From contig JAUIKB010000466.1 in NCBI GenBank assembly GCA_030430975.1, forward strand, positions 1-5,369: DNA of 5,369 nucleotides, read 5' to 3'. The translations under genes and the position numbers were made by a program. Below are positions 1-5,369 of the stretch, in pieces; positions within the stretch are counted from its first letter, which is position 1, and each line of letters begins with the position of its first letter. Source of the DNA: Polyangia bacterium. GTDB lineage: Bacteria; Myxococcota_A; Polyangia; Polyangiales; Polyangiaceae. A model generated the notes under the pieces. That model had not been told where the DNA came from. It did not search any database and saw nothing but the letters and a program-made list of their open reading frames with translations.

Positions 1-1266
1 AAGCGGAACACGCCGGTGATGGCGGTGTATGCGACGTTCATCGCTCTGGCGGCGATCACGTTGATGATTCCGGACTTGGCGGCGGCGGGCGCAGCGGCGA
101 GTCTGATCTTCCTGGTGTCCTTTGCGCTCGTCCACGTCACCGGTTACCTGGCGCGCATCCGGGGTGGCGATGCTGGGCCGCCGTTTGCAGTGCCCTGGTT
201 CCCCGCTGTTCCCGTCATCGGTGGGCTGGCCTGCGCGGCGATGGCGGTGTTTCAGGGGCTGGCGGTGCCGTCCGCCGGAGGCATTACGCTGTTGTGGTTG
301 GCGCTCGGCGTGATGTTGTACTTCTCGCTGTTTGCGAGCCGCGCTGAAGCCGTGGACGCCTGGGCGGAGGCACAGGATCCTCACCTCGCGCAGCTGCGCG
401 GGCGGCAGTCCTTGGTGCTGGTGCCGATCGCCAACCCAAAGAGCGCGCCTGGACTGGTCGCCGTGGCGAACGCGCTCGCACCCGACGGAGCGGGCAAGGT
501 GCTGCTGCTCTCGGTCATGCGTCAGACGGACGCGGAGGCGAGCGATGCGCAGCGCTCGGCGATCCTGCCGCGGCGCGACGAGGAGCGATCGTCGATGCTG
601 CTCAGCACTCCCCAGCTCGATGCTCTTGAACGGGCGGAGAGGGTTCTGGACCAGGCGCTGCGCGCCTCGCTGGCCGCAGGCCACGCGCCAGAGGCGCTGC
701 TTTCGACGTCGCTCGATCCGTGGGCTGAGATAGCGCGAGTTGCACGGACCTTCGGCTGCGAGAGCCTGGTGCTCGGGCTAAGCGATCTGGAGACGGTGCG
801 TGGTGGTCAGCTCGAACATCTGCTCAATCAGGTCGATTGCGACGTCGTCGTTGTGCGCGCGCCGCCCGATTGGCGGCTCCGCAAAGCGAAGGAAGTGCTG
901 GTGCCGATCGGAGGGCGCAAGGGGCAAGACGAGATCCGCGCGCGGCTGATCGGCAGCCTTACCCGCGAAAACGACCGGCGCGTGGTGTTCTGTGGAGTGC
1001 TGCCGAAGAGCTCCGAAGAAAACGCGCAGCGGGCGCTGAAGTCGAAGCTCGCCGCGCTGAGCGAGGACGAAGCACCCGGCACACCCGACGTCGAAATCAT
1101 CCTGGAGGACAGCGTGGTCGATGCGCTCGCCACCCGAGCGAAACAGAGCGATCTGATAGTCCTCGGCCTTCAGCGCCATAAGGGCAAGAAGCTGTTCGGT
1201 GAGGTGGCGTTGCAGATCGCTGCGGCGACGGATACGGCCACGCTGATGATCGGCCGTCGCAAGTAG
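1..1266 (+). CDS. APC-superfamily amino acid permease with two C-terminal USP domains (5' end outside window)
   Basis: This is an inner-membrane transporter of the amino acid/polyamine/organocation type. The frame is open from base 1 and ends at TAG 1264-1266, so 421 codons are visible and the upstream membrane core is missing. The first residues, KRNTPVMAVYATF, resemble the cytoplasmic loop and following helix of APC permeases. Hydrophobic segments lie at about visible residues 9-25, 27-50, 67-88 and 93-112, and would be the last four helices of a 12-helix permease. Two cytoplasmic USP-like alpha/beta domains follow, at about 136-287 (beginning SLVLVPIAN, ending CDVVVVRAP) and 296-419 (beginning KEVLVPIGG, ending TATLMIGRR). 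The classical USP ATP-binding pattern G-2x-G-9x-G(S/T) is not cleanly present in either domain, so nucleotide binding is doubtful. Known for the family: permease-USP fusions occur and the USP part is thought to be regulatory. The substrate cannot be read from this fragment. It converges with tetR across 3 bp, leaving no room for a dedicated terminator. Confidence 0.85.
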   Translation, partial: KRNTPVMAVYATFIALAAITLMIPDLAAAGAAASLIFLVSFALVHVTGYLARIRGGDAGPPFAVPWFPAVPVIGGLACAAMAVFQGLAVPSAGGITLLWLALGVMLYFSLFASRAEAVDAWAEAQDPHLAQLRGRQSLVLVPIANPKSAPGLVAVANALAPDGAGKVLLLSVMRQTDAEASDAQRSAILPRRDEERSSMLLSTPQLDALERAERVLDQALRASLAAGHAPEALLSTSLDPWAEIARVARTFGCESLVLGLSDLETVRGGQLEHLLNQVDCDVVVVRAPPDWRLRKAKEVLVPIGGRKGQDEIRARLIGSLTRENDRRVVFCGVLPKSSEENAQRALKSKLAALSEDEAPGTPDVEIILEDSVVDALATRAKQSDLIVLGLQRHKGKKLFGEVALQIAAATDTATLMIGRRK

Positions 1267-1269
1267 CTG

Positions 1270-1905
1270 TCACGTCCCTCGGCGCCAGAGCGTTAGTACG
1301 GTCCGCGAGAGCTCGTCGATCTGCTCTGGCGTGGCGGCGCGCTCGCTCGGCACGCGCCCGTCGAGGAGCAACATGGCGAGGCCGTGGGGCACGCACCACG
1401 AAGCGAACCCCGCGACCAACGCCTGCTCGCCGGTGGTGCCTGTCGCCTCGGCGGCCGAGCGCACCAACAGGTCGAACGCGCCTTCTTTGCCGTCGTCTGT
1501 TTCTCCGTCGTCTGTTTCTCCGTCGTCTGTTTCCCCGTCCGTCGGACCGTTGAGTTCGCTGGTGAACATGATGCGGAAGTGCACCGGGTGCTCCACGGCG
1601 AAGCGGACATACGCGACCCCGTACGCATCGAGCCGCTCCTGGGCATCGTCGATGCCCGCCATCGCGGCGCGTCCGGCTTCGGCCAGCCAGGCGTCGCCCT
1701 GCTCACCGAGCGCGAGCAGCAGTGCGTCCTTGTCCGCAAAGTGCCGATACGGAGCTGCGTGGGAAACACCTGCCCGGCGTGCGCACTCGCGGAGGCTCAG
1801 TCCGTGGAGGCCGCGTTCGGCGGCGACCTCAACCGCTGCTTGAAGCAATTCGTCTCGCAGATCACCGTGGTGATAGCTGCCGCTCTTTTCGTTTCGCTGA
1901 GTCAT
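1270..1905 (-). CDS. TetR/AcrR-family transcriptional repressor with WHG-type C-terminal domain
   Basis: A 211-residue protein, normal length for the family. The N-terminal DNA-binding domain spans about residues 10-60. It opens with SYHHGDLRDELLQAA and its helix-turn-helix is LSLRECARRAGVSHAAPYRHF (residues 36-56). The C-terminal ligand/dimer domain includes VRFAVEHPVHFRIMF (about 100-114) and FASWCVPHGLAMLLLDG (about 167-183); W170 with H174-G175 fits the WHG (TetR_C_33) type. An acidic tract of three DGETD units occupies residues 123-139, probably a surface loop between ligand-domain helices. The start at 1905 is chosen because the TetR N-terminus begins immediately and no in-frame start codon lies upstream, though no good Shine-Dalgarno precedes it. 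It is divergent from the DUF4188 gene and shares operators at 2041-2077. Inference: it represses itself and that gene and is released by an unidentified ligand. Confidence 0.93.
   Translation of the reverse strand: MTQRNEKSGSYHHGDLRDELLQAAVEVAAERGLHGLSLRECARRAGVSHAAPYRHFADKDALLLALGEQGDAWLAEAGRAAMAGIDDAQERLDAYGVAYVRFAVEHPVHFRIMFTSELNGPTDGETDDGETDDGETDDGKEGAFDLLVRSAAEATGTTGEQALVAGFASWCVPHGLAMLLLDGRVPSERAATPEQIDELSRTVLTLWRRGT
1490..1534. repeat. Three tandem 15-bp repeats inside the tetR coding region
   Basis: On the + strand the unit ccgtcgtctgtttct occurs at 1490-1504 and 1505-1519, and again at 1520-1534 with only the last base changed (c for t). It is followed by a partial fourth copy, ccgtc, at 1535-1539. 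The period is a multiple of three. Read on the - strand the repeat encodes DGETD three times (TetR residues 123-137), then DG, so gain or loss of copies would keep the frame. The near identity of the copies points to recent slippage duplication. Confidence 0.95.
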
Positions 1906-2017
1906 CGTGAATTCATGGCCGACGGTCGAGGCGAGGTTGCCGGTAGCGACGCTGGGTCGAGCGATGGCGGGGATGGAAGGGAAAGACTGATTCTCTCTCC
2001 AAATTGCCGGTTCGATG

Positions 2018-2045
2018 TTGACAACGCAAACATAGGTACTATGTA
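2018..2045 (+). promoter_or_regulatory. Predicted sigma-70-type promoter of the DUF4188 gene
   Basis: A consensus -35 TTGACA sits at 2018-2023. After a 16-bp spacer comes a weak -10 TATGTA at 2040-2045 (3 of 6 consensus positions). Transcription would begin near 2052, giving a leader of about 55 nt before the ATG at 2107. The poor -10 is the weak point, but its position mirrors the - strand promoter exactly. The -10 overlaps the first operator, so a bound repressor would block it. Confidence 0.55.
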
Positions 2046-2056
2046 GACACTGTCAA
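2029..2056 (-). promoter_or_regulatory. Predicted sigma-70-type promoter of tetR
   Basis: On the - strand a consensus -35 TTGACA lies at 2056-2051. After a 16-bp spacer comes -10 TATGTT at 2034-2029 (4 of 6 positions). Transcription would start near 2022, giving a leader of about 117 nt before tetR. The -35 lies inside operator site 1, which predicts autorepression. Confidence 0.6.
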
Positions 2057-2077
2057 CAATGATGACAGTGTCTACAT
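2041..2077. promoter_or_regulatory. 37-bp operator dyad, resolvable into two tandem 17-bp TetR-type palindromes
   Basis: A perfect 15-bp inverted repeat, atgtagacactgtca (2041-2055) against tgacagtgtctacat (2063-2077), is separated by 7 bp. Including the inner pairs, it is symmetric about base 2059 except at 2056/2062. Each arm is also the core of a smaller palindrome. Site 1 at 2042-2058 is TGTAGACA-c-TGTCAACA, with 7 of 8 arm positions matched. Site 2 at 2060-2076 is TGATGACA-g-TGTCTACA, with 6 of 8 matched. The shared consensus is TGTAGACA-N-TGTCTACA, and the two centres (2050 and 2068) are 18 bp apart. Size, symmetry and position over a promoter fit a TetR operator. Two adjacent sites suggest binding of two dimers. 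The bound protein is inferred from adjacency. Confidence 0.8.
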
Positions 2078-2094
2078 TGGCCGGAAAGGCCGCG

Positions 2095-2102
2095 AGAAGG
2101 AG
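2095..2102 (+). promoter_or_regulatory. Strong Shine-Dalgarno that fixes the DUF4188 start
   Basis: AGAAGGAG ends 4 nt before the ATG at 2107. It favours that codon over the in-frame ATGs at 2059 and 2062, which lie inside the operator dyad, only about 7-10 nt from the predicted transcript start, with no ribosome-binding site. Confidence 0.8.
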
Positions 2103-2106
2103 CCAA

Positions 2107-2601
2107 ATGAAGATCTATTCAGAGCGAGTGACGGTGTCTCGAGACGAGGGTTTCGTCGTGTTTCTCATCGGCGCGCGGGTCAATCGATGGTGGCAGTTGC
2201 CCGTCTTGTGGGGCGTCGCGCGCGCGATGAACCGGATGATGGCGGAGCTCACGTCAGACCCCGATTCCGGGCTGCTCGCTTACGAGAGTTTCGGCGGTCG
2301 TACGACGTTGATGGTGCAGTACTGGCGCTCGACGGATGACCTGTATCGCTACTCCAAGAGCAAACAGCAGGCCCACGTTCCCGCGTGGAAGCGCTGGGTC
2401 AAAGAGTGGGGACTCAGCGGTGCGGTGGGAATTTGGCACGAGACGTACGTGGTCGAGCCGGGCAGCTACGAAACGATCTATCACCACATGCCAGAATTCG
2501 GTTTGGGCAAGGTAGGACCTTTGGTTCCCGCCAATGGCACGAAGACGACCGCGCACGGCCGGCTCGCGCGGCCTAGCGCTCCGGCGCGCCGGGCCGCCTA
2601 G
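2107..2601 (+). CDS. DUF4188 (ABM-like monooxygenase-family) protein
   Basis: A 164-residue soluble protein from the ATG at 2107. In-frame ATGs at 2059/2062 would add 16 residues, but they sit in the operator and lack a Shine-Dalgarno, whereas 2107 has one and matches the usual N-terminus of the family. Recognisable blocks are VVFLIGARVNRWW (residues 17-29), a stretch at 55-83 with GLLAYESFGGRTTLMVQYWR, H90 with PAWKRW (92-97), and GIWHETYVV (108-116) followed by IYHHMPEFGLG (124-134) and LVPA (139-142). These match Pfam PF13826 (DUF4188), a small alpha/beta-barrel family related to antibiotic-biosynthesis-type monooxygenases; a member occurs in the Aspergillus fumigatus fumagillin cluster. 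The bacterial reaction and substrate are unknown to me. The last ~18 residues are Arg/Ala/Pro-rich and probably disordered. Divergence from tetR suggests induction by a small molecule, possibly for detoxification or modification. Confidence 0.88.
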   Translation: MKIYSERVTVSRDEGFVVFLIGARVNRWWQLPVLWGVARAMNRMMAELTSDPDSGLLAYESFGGRTTLMVQYWRSTDDLYRYSKSKQQAHVPAWKRWVKEWGLSGAVGIWHETYVVEPGSYETIYHHMPEFGLGKVGPLVPANGTKTTAHGRLARPSAPARRAA

Positions 2602-2605
2602 CGGC
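2581..2605. repeat. GC-rich dyads at the convergent gene ends
   Basis: The 12-bp perfect palindrome ccggcgcgccgg (2581-2592) is followed directly by GCCGC-cta-GCGGC (2593-2605), a 5-bp stem with a 3-nt loop spanning the DUF4188 stop codon. They lie just before the 50-bp gap between two convergent genes. Neither has a T-run on either strand, so a classical intrinsic terminator is not supported, although the hairpins might still slow polymerase. Such dyads also arise by chance in GC-rich DNA. Confidence 0.3.
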
Positions 2606-2651
2606 GTCGCCAGGCCACGAACGCCACCGCACCAGCGCCGCTGCCCCCCGG

Positions 2652-3440
2652 CTATTTGCCCGTGAAACGCGGCTTGCGTTTCTCGGCGAAGGCATTGAGC
2701 GCCTCCACCCGGTCGGTGCTCCGTAGGCACTCGTCGTAGAAGCTTCGTTCCAGTTCAAGGCCGTGCGGCAGCGATACGTCGAACGACGCGTCGATCGCAT
2801 GCAGCGCGGCGCGTTGTGCGATAGGCGCGCCGCTCGCCAAAGGCGCGATCCATTCGAGGGTATCGTCCAGCACGTTCGTCCCTTCGGGCGTAACGCGGTT
2901 GACCAAGCCGATCGCGTGCGCTTCGGCGGCGGTGAGCCGGGTTCCCATCAGGATCAGTTCCTTGGCGCGCGCTTCGCCGACGATGCGTGGCAGACGCTGA
3001 GTACCGCCCGCTCCGGGAATGATGCCGATGCTGACCTCGGGCAGGCCGAGCTTCACGTGGCTGGCGGCCACGCGCATGTCGCACAACAGCGCGAGCTCAA
3101 GGCCGCCGCCCAAGGCGACGCCGTTGATCGCGGCGACCACGGGGAACGGAGCCGTATCGAGCCAGCCCAGCTCGCTTCGATACAGTCCGAGCTGGGCGCG
3201 GACGTCGTTCTCGCTCATGCCCTTGCGCTCCTTGAGGTCAGCGCCGGCACAAAACGCGCGCTCGCCCGTCGCCGTGACGACGACCGCGCGCACGGAAGGG
3301 TCGCCCAGGACGCGCTTGCCCAAGCGGCCGAACTCGAGCAGCGTGCTCCGGGATAGCGAGTTCAGGCGATCGGGTCGGTCGATGCGCAAGATCGCCACGC
3401 CGTCTCGCTGCTCGAAGGCGATGGGTCGTTCGTCGCTCAT
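2652..3440 (-). CDS. Enoyl-CoA hydratase/isomerase (crotonase) family, methylglutaconyl-CoA hydratase-like
   Basis: A full-length crotonase of 262 residues that adds water across the double bond of a 2-enoyl-CoA. FCAGADLKER (residues 63-72) and NGVALGGGLELAL (106-118) form the CoA and oxyanion-hole segments. The catalytic glutamates equivalent to rat crotonase E144 and E164 are E115 (in GGLELAL) and E135 (in LGLPEV), followed by IPGAGGTQRLP (141-151). Both being present supports true hydratase activity rather than an isomerase or dehalogenase variant. The sequence after GADLKER, the segment EARAKELILMGTRLTAAEA and the C-terminus (TDRVEALNAFAEKRKPRF) resemble the AUH/LiuC methylglutaconyl-CoA hydratases of leucine breakdown, but substrate cannot be settled by eye. 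The start ATG at 3440 overlaps the stop of the upstream aminopeptidase gene (ATGA, 3440-3437), so translation is probably coupled. Stop is TAG at 2654-2652. Confidence 0.93.
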   Translation of the reverse strand: MSDERPIAFEQRDGVAILRIDRPDRLNSLSRSTLLEFGRLGKRVLGDPSVRAVVVTATGERAFCAGADLKERKGMSENDVRAQLGLYRSELGWLDTAPFPVVAAINGVALGGGLELALLCDMRVAASHVKLGLPEVSIGIIPGAGGTQRLPRIVGEARAKELILMGTRLTAAEAHAIGLVNRVTPEGTNVLDDTLEWIAPLASGAPIAQRAALHAIDASFDVSLPHGLELERSFYDECLRSTDRVEALNAFAEKRKPRFTGK

Positions 3441-5369
3441 GTTTTCGTCGTCTTTCGGTTGGTGCTTTTGGAACGCTTCTTGGACGCGCGCGCCTCCGAC
3501 TTGGACAGTCGGGCCTTCAACTCGCCGAGTTGGTTGCGCAAGCTGACCAGCTCGTCATTGATACGTTTGAAGTCGGCTTTGTGATCGCCGAGCGTTCGTA
3601 GCAGCTCGCGAAGGCGACGCGCCACGCGCCCATCGGTTTCGCGCGCGAGCTGTCCGCGCAACGCCGGCCCGGCTTTGACCTCCGCGATGGTCGCCAGCGC
3701 GCGGGCCACATCGATGCGCAGATGGGGATCCGCGTCGTCGAGCAGCTCTTCGAGCACCAGCCGTGTCGCGCGGCTGTCCGAGAGACGGGCCAATGCTGAA
3801 ATCGCCGCGCGTCGTGTGCGCGTGGGTTTGCCGTACTGAGTGCGGCGGGCGATCTCGTCCAGGACGCTGTCGTCACGAAGATGCGCCAGGCCGTCGAGCG
3901 CGCCTGACGCGATCACGTCGGCCCACGACGGTGCGTCGAGTACGCGTCGCAGAGTCGTCAGCGCCGGCTTGGTGCGCGTCTTGCCGAGCGCGCGGGCGGC
4001 GTCGGCACGCACGAGATAGCTCTCGTCCTTGACGGCCCGTTCCGCGAGAGCTTTGCCAAGCGATTCGTCACCGCGGAAGCGTCCCAGAGCCGCGACCACC
4101 GCGCGTCGCACCTTGGGATGGTCGGTCGTAACATGAGCGCTAAGCGCGTCCTTAGCGTCGTCGCTGCGAATCCGTCCGAGCGCGTAGGCCGCTTCGGCCC
4201 GCACCATCCACGGCGTCGAGAGGCGCTTGAGGGCGGCGCCGAGCGCCTTGATGGTGAGTGGGTCGTCTTTGCCGCCGAGCGCGTCGATCGCTTGGTACTG
4301 AATCCGGGCGGTCGGACCTTCTTCGAGCTGTGCGCGTAGCCACCCGACAGGCGCCGTGAGGTTCATGCTGGTCGTGATCCGGAACTCTGGATCGATGGCG
4401 ACCCATCGCGGTCGCTCCTTGAGTGGAACCGTCACCGCGTCGTGTTCGTCGCGGATGTACTTACGGTGTCGTTCGAGTTTCCCGGTCTTCGTTTGGACGT
4501 CGATCTCAAACCAAAAACCAAAAATCGCTACATCACCCTTACGCTGCGTCTGCTTCACGTTCACCGTGAGTGCCCCATTGTCGTAGGACGACGTTACGCG
4601 CAAGGTTGGATGGCCCGGGCGATGAACCCAGCAGTCAAAGAACTCCTCTAACGACTGACCCGAAGCAGCCTCGAGGGCGCGCTGTAGATCGCTGGTGTCG
4701 ACGATGCCGTGAGCGTTGGCCTCCAGGTACTTTCGCACGCCCGACCAGAACACGTCGTCACCGAGTGCCCGGCGCAGCATGTGCAGCACCAGGCCGCCTT
4801 TTTCATACAGATGGCGGTCGAATAGATCGATCGGCGCCTGGTAGTCGCGGCTGACGATCGGCCGTTGGTAACGATGGCCCGTCTCGTAGAGGTAGCTGGT
4901 GAGCTCGCGGCGGATCCCGTAGTCGTACTCGTCGCGTCCCAGGCGCGCCTCGCGATCGACGGATTCGAAGAACGTAGCGAAGCCCTCGTTGAGCCAGCCG
5001 TGCGACCAATCGCGACACGTGACGTAATCGCCAAACCACTGGTGGGCGAGTTCATGAGCGACCAGGTCGTTGCTGTCGATGTCGATCGCCGCCTTGGCGT
5101 CGATCATCACGTGTTCGTACATCGTCGTGGCGGTCGTGTTTTCCATGCCACCGAAAATGAAGTCGCTGACGACGACCTGTGAGTACCTGTCCCACGGGTA
5201 CGGGACTCCGGTGATCTCGCTGAAGTGTTCGACCATGCGTGGGGTCTCGCCGAAGCTACGCAGCGCGTCCTTTTCCTTTCCCTTAGGCACCAAATACTTG
5301 ATGGGGATTTCGCGACCGTCGGCGAGCACCGCGTTGCGATCCTCGACTACATCAAACTCGCCCGCGACC
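3437..5369 (-). CDS. M1-family zinc aminopeptidase with C-terminal HEAT repeats (5' end outside window)
   Basis: The frame is open to the window edge, with 643 codons visible (numbered here from the codon at 5368-5366). The N-terminal beta domain usual for M1 enzymes is missing because the window stops. The exopeptidase signature is GGMEN (73-77, the family's GAMEN). The zinc site is HELAH (105-109) with the third ligand E128 in NEGFA, exactly the HEXXH-x18-E spacing. The catalytic tyrosine is Y188 in YEKGG. All key residues are intact, so an active enzyme that removes N-terminal amino acids is expected. A beta-rich segment (about 250-335) follows, then about seven to eight HEAT-like helical repeats at 355-593 with recurring VR/RR..A..ALG patterns. 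Next come a short coiled-coil-like stretch at 596-625 and a Ser/Thr/Lys/Arg-rich tail. The stop overlaps the hydratase start by 4 bp, indicating an operon. Cellular location is unknown because the N-terminus is not visible. Confidence 0.93.
   Translation of the reverse strand, partial: VAGEFDVVEDRNAVLADGREIPIKYLVPKGKEKDALRSFGETPRMVEHFSEITGVPYPWDRYSQVVVSDFIFGGMENTTATTMYEHVMIDAKAAIDIDSNDLVAHELAHQWFGDYVTCRDWSHGWLNEGFATFFESVDREARLGRDEYDYGIRRELTSYLYETGHRYQRPIVSRDYQAPIDLFDRHLYEKGGLVLHMLRRALGDDVFWSGVRKYLEANAHGIVDTSDLQRALEAASGQSLEEFFDCWVHRPGHPTLRVTSSYDNGALTVNVKQTQRKGDVAIFGFWFEIDVQTKTGKLERHRKYIRDEHDAVTVPLKERPRWVAIDPEFRITTSMNLTAPVGWLRAQLEEGPTARIQYQAIDALGGKDDPLTIKALGAALKRLSTPWMVRAEAAYALGRIRSDDAKDALSAHVTTDHPKVRRAVVAALGRFRGDESLGKALAERAVKDESYLVRADAARALGKTRTKPALTTLRRVLDAPSWADVIASGALDGLAHLRDDSVLDEIARRTQYGKPTRTRRAAISALARLSDSRATRLVLEELLDDADPHLRIDVARALATIAEVKAGPALRGQLARETDGRVARRLRELLRTLGDHKADFKRINDELVSLRNQLGELKARLSKSEARASKKRSKSTNRKTTKT

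Larger units (their letters stand above)
2016..2058. promoter_or_regulatory. Mirror-symmetric dyad centred on 2037 holding both divergent promoters
   Basis: TGTTGACA at 2016-2023 is mirrored exactly by TGTCAACA at 2051-2058. CATAG at 2031-2035 is mirrored by CTATG at 2039-2043. Both pairs share the same centre, base 2037. The outer arms are -35 hexamers on opposite strands, and the inner arms lie in the two -10 elements. The promoters therefore occupy the same DNA, and RNA polymerase should be able to use only one at a time. Confidence 0.7.

Noticed and set aside
1384..2046. A 220-codon open frame on the + strand opposite tetR.
   Set aside because: It is antisense to a convincing TetR gene, matches no family I recognise, and runs through the operator region. 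Long antisense frames are common in GC-rich DNA.
2041..2077. The inverted repeat as a transcription terminator or mobile-element end.
   Set aside because: There is no T-run after either arm, it lies between divergent starts rather than after a gene, and no transposase or target duplication is present. Operator function explains its symmetry and position better.
2059..2106. Longer DUF4188 protein starting at ATG 2059 or 2062.
   Set aside because: Both ATGs lie in the operator dyad close to the predicted transcript start and have no Shine-Dalgarno. The ATG at 2107 has AGAAGGAG just upstream and gives the N-terminus expected for the family.
2581..2605. Intrinsic bidirectional terminator between the convergent DUF4188 and hydratase genes.
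   Set aside because: GC-rich dyads are present, but no T-tract follows on either strand, so only the dyads themselves are reported.
2763..3356. A 197-codon open frame on the + strand opposite the hydratase.
   Set aside because: The opposite strand encodes a complete crotonase with catalytic residues in place. The + frame has biased Arg/Ala/Gln composition typical of a shadow frame.
3584..4306. DNA-level repeats in the HEAT region.
   Set aside because: The periodicity is at the protein level only (helical repeats with recurring Arg/Ala/Leu positions). No long direct DNA repeats were visible.

Overview
The window reads as an ordinary stretch of a high-GC bacterial chromosome (roughly 60-65% GC by eye). 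Coding density is high, and the only gap over 100 bp is the regulatory region at 1906-2106. The gene types are an APC permease carrying USP domains, an M1 aminopeptidase with HEAT repeats, and an AUH/LiuC-like enoyl-CoA hydratase. Together with the GC content they would fit a myxobacterium-like (Myxococcota) or related proteobacterial genome. That assignment is inference only, because there is no rRNA or other marker here.

Layout: (1) 1-1266, + strand, is the 3' part of an APC-superfamily permease with four membrane helices followed by two universal-stress-protein (USP) domains. (2) 1270-1905, - strand, is a TetR-family repressor that meets the permease tail to tail with a 3-bp gap. Its gene contains three in-frame 15-bp repeats encoding an acidic DGETD tract. 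(3) 1906-2106 is a divergent control region with interleaved, mirror-symmetric promoters and a 37-bp dyad that resolves into two tandem 17-bp TetR-type operators. (4) 2107-2601, + strand, is a small DUF4188 / ABM-like monooxygenase-family protein. Its true start is set by a strong Shine-Dalgarno sequence. (5) 2652-3440, - strand, is an enoyl-CoA hydratase with both catalytic glutamates. (6) 3437-5369, - strand, is the 3' part of an M1 zinc aminopeptidase with a HEAT-repeat array, a short coiled coil and a Lys/Arg-rich tail. It overlaps the hydratase start by 4 bp (ATGA), so the two probably form one operon.

How the genes work together: the clearest unit is the tetR-DUF4188 divergent pair. The symmetry of the promoters and operators suggests that the repressor controls both itself and the DUF4188 gene, releasing them when an unknown small molecule binds. 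The M1 aminopeptidase and hydratase could link peptide or amino-acid breakdown with branched-chain acyl-CoA catabolism, but only the coupling itself is visible. The permease appears to be a separate unit.

I saw no tRNA, rRNA, CRISPR array, insertion sequence or phage gene. No previously undescribed multi-gene system is evident. The features most worth checking are the operator architecture at 2016-2077 and the repeat tract inside the repressor.
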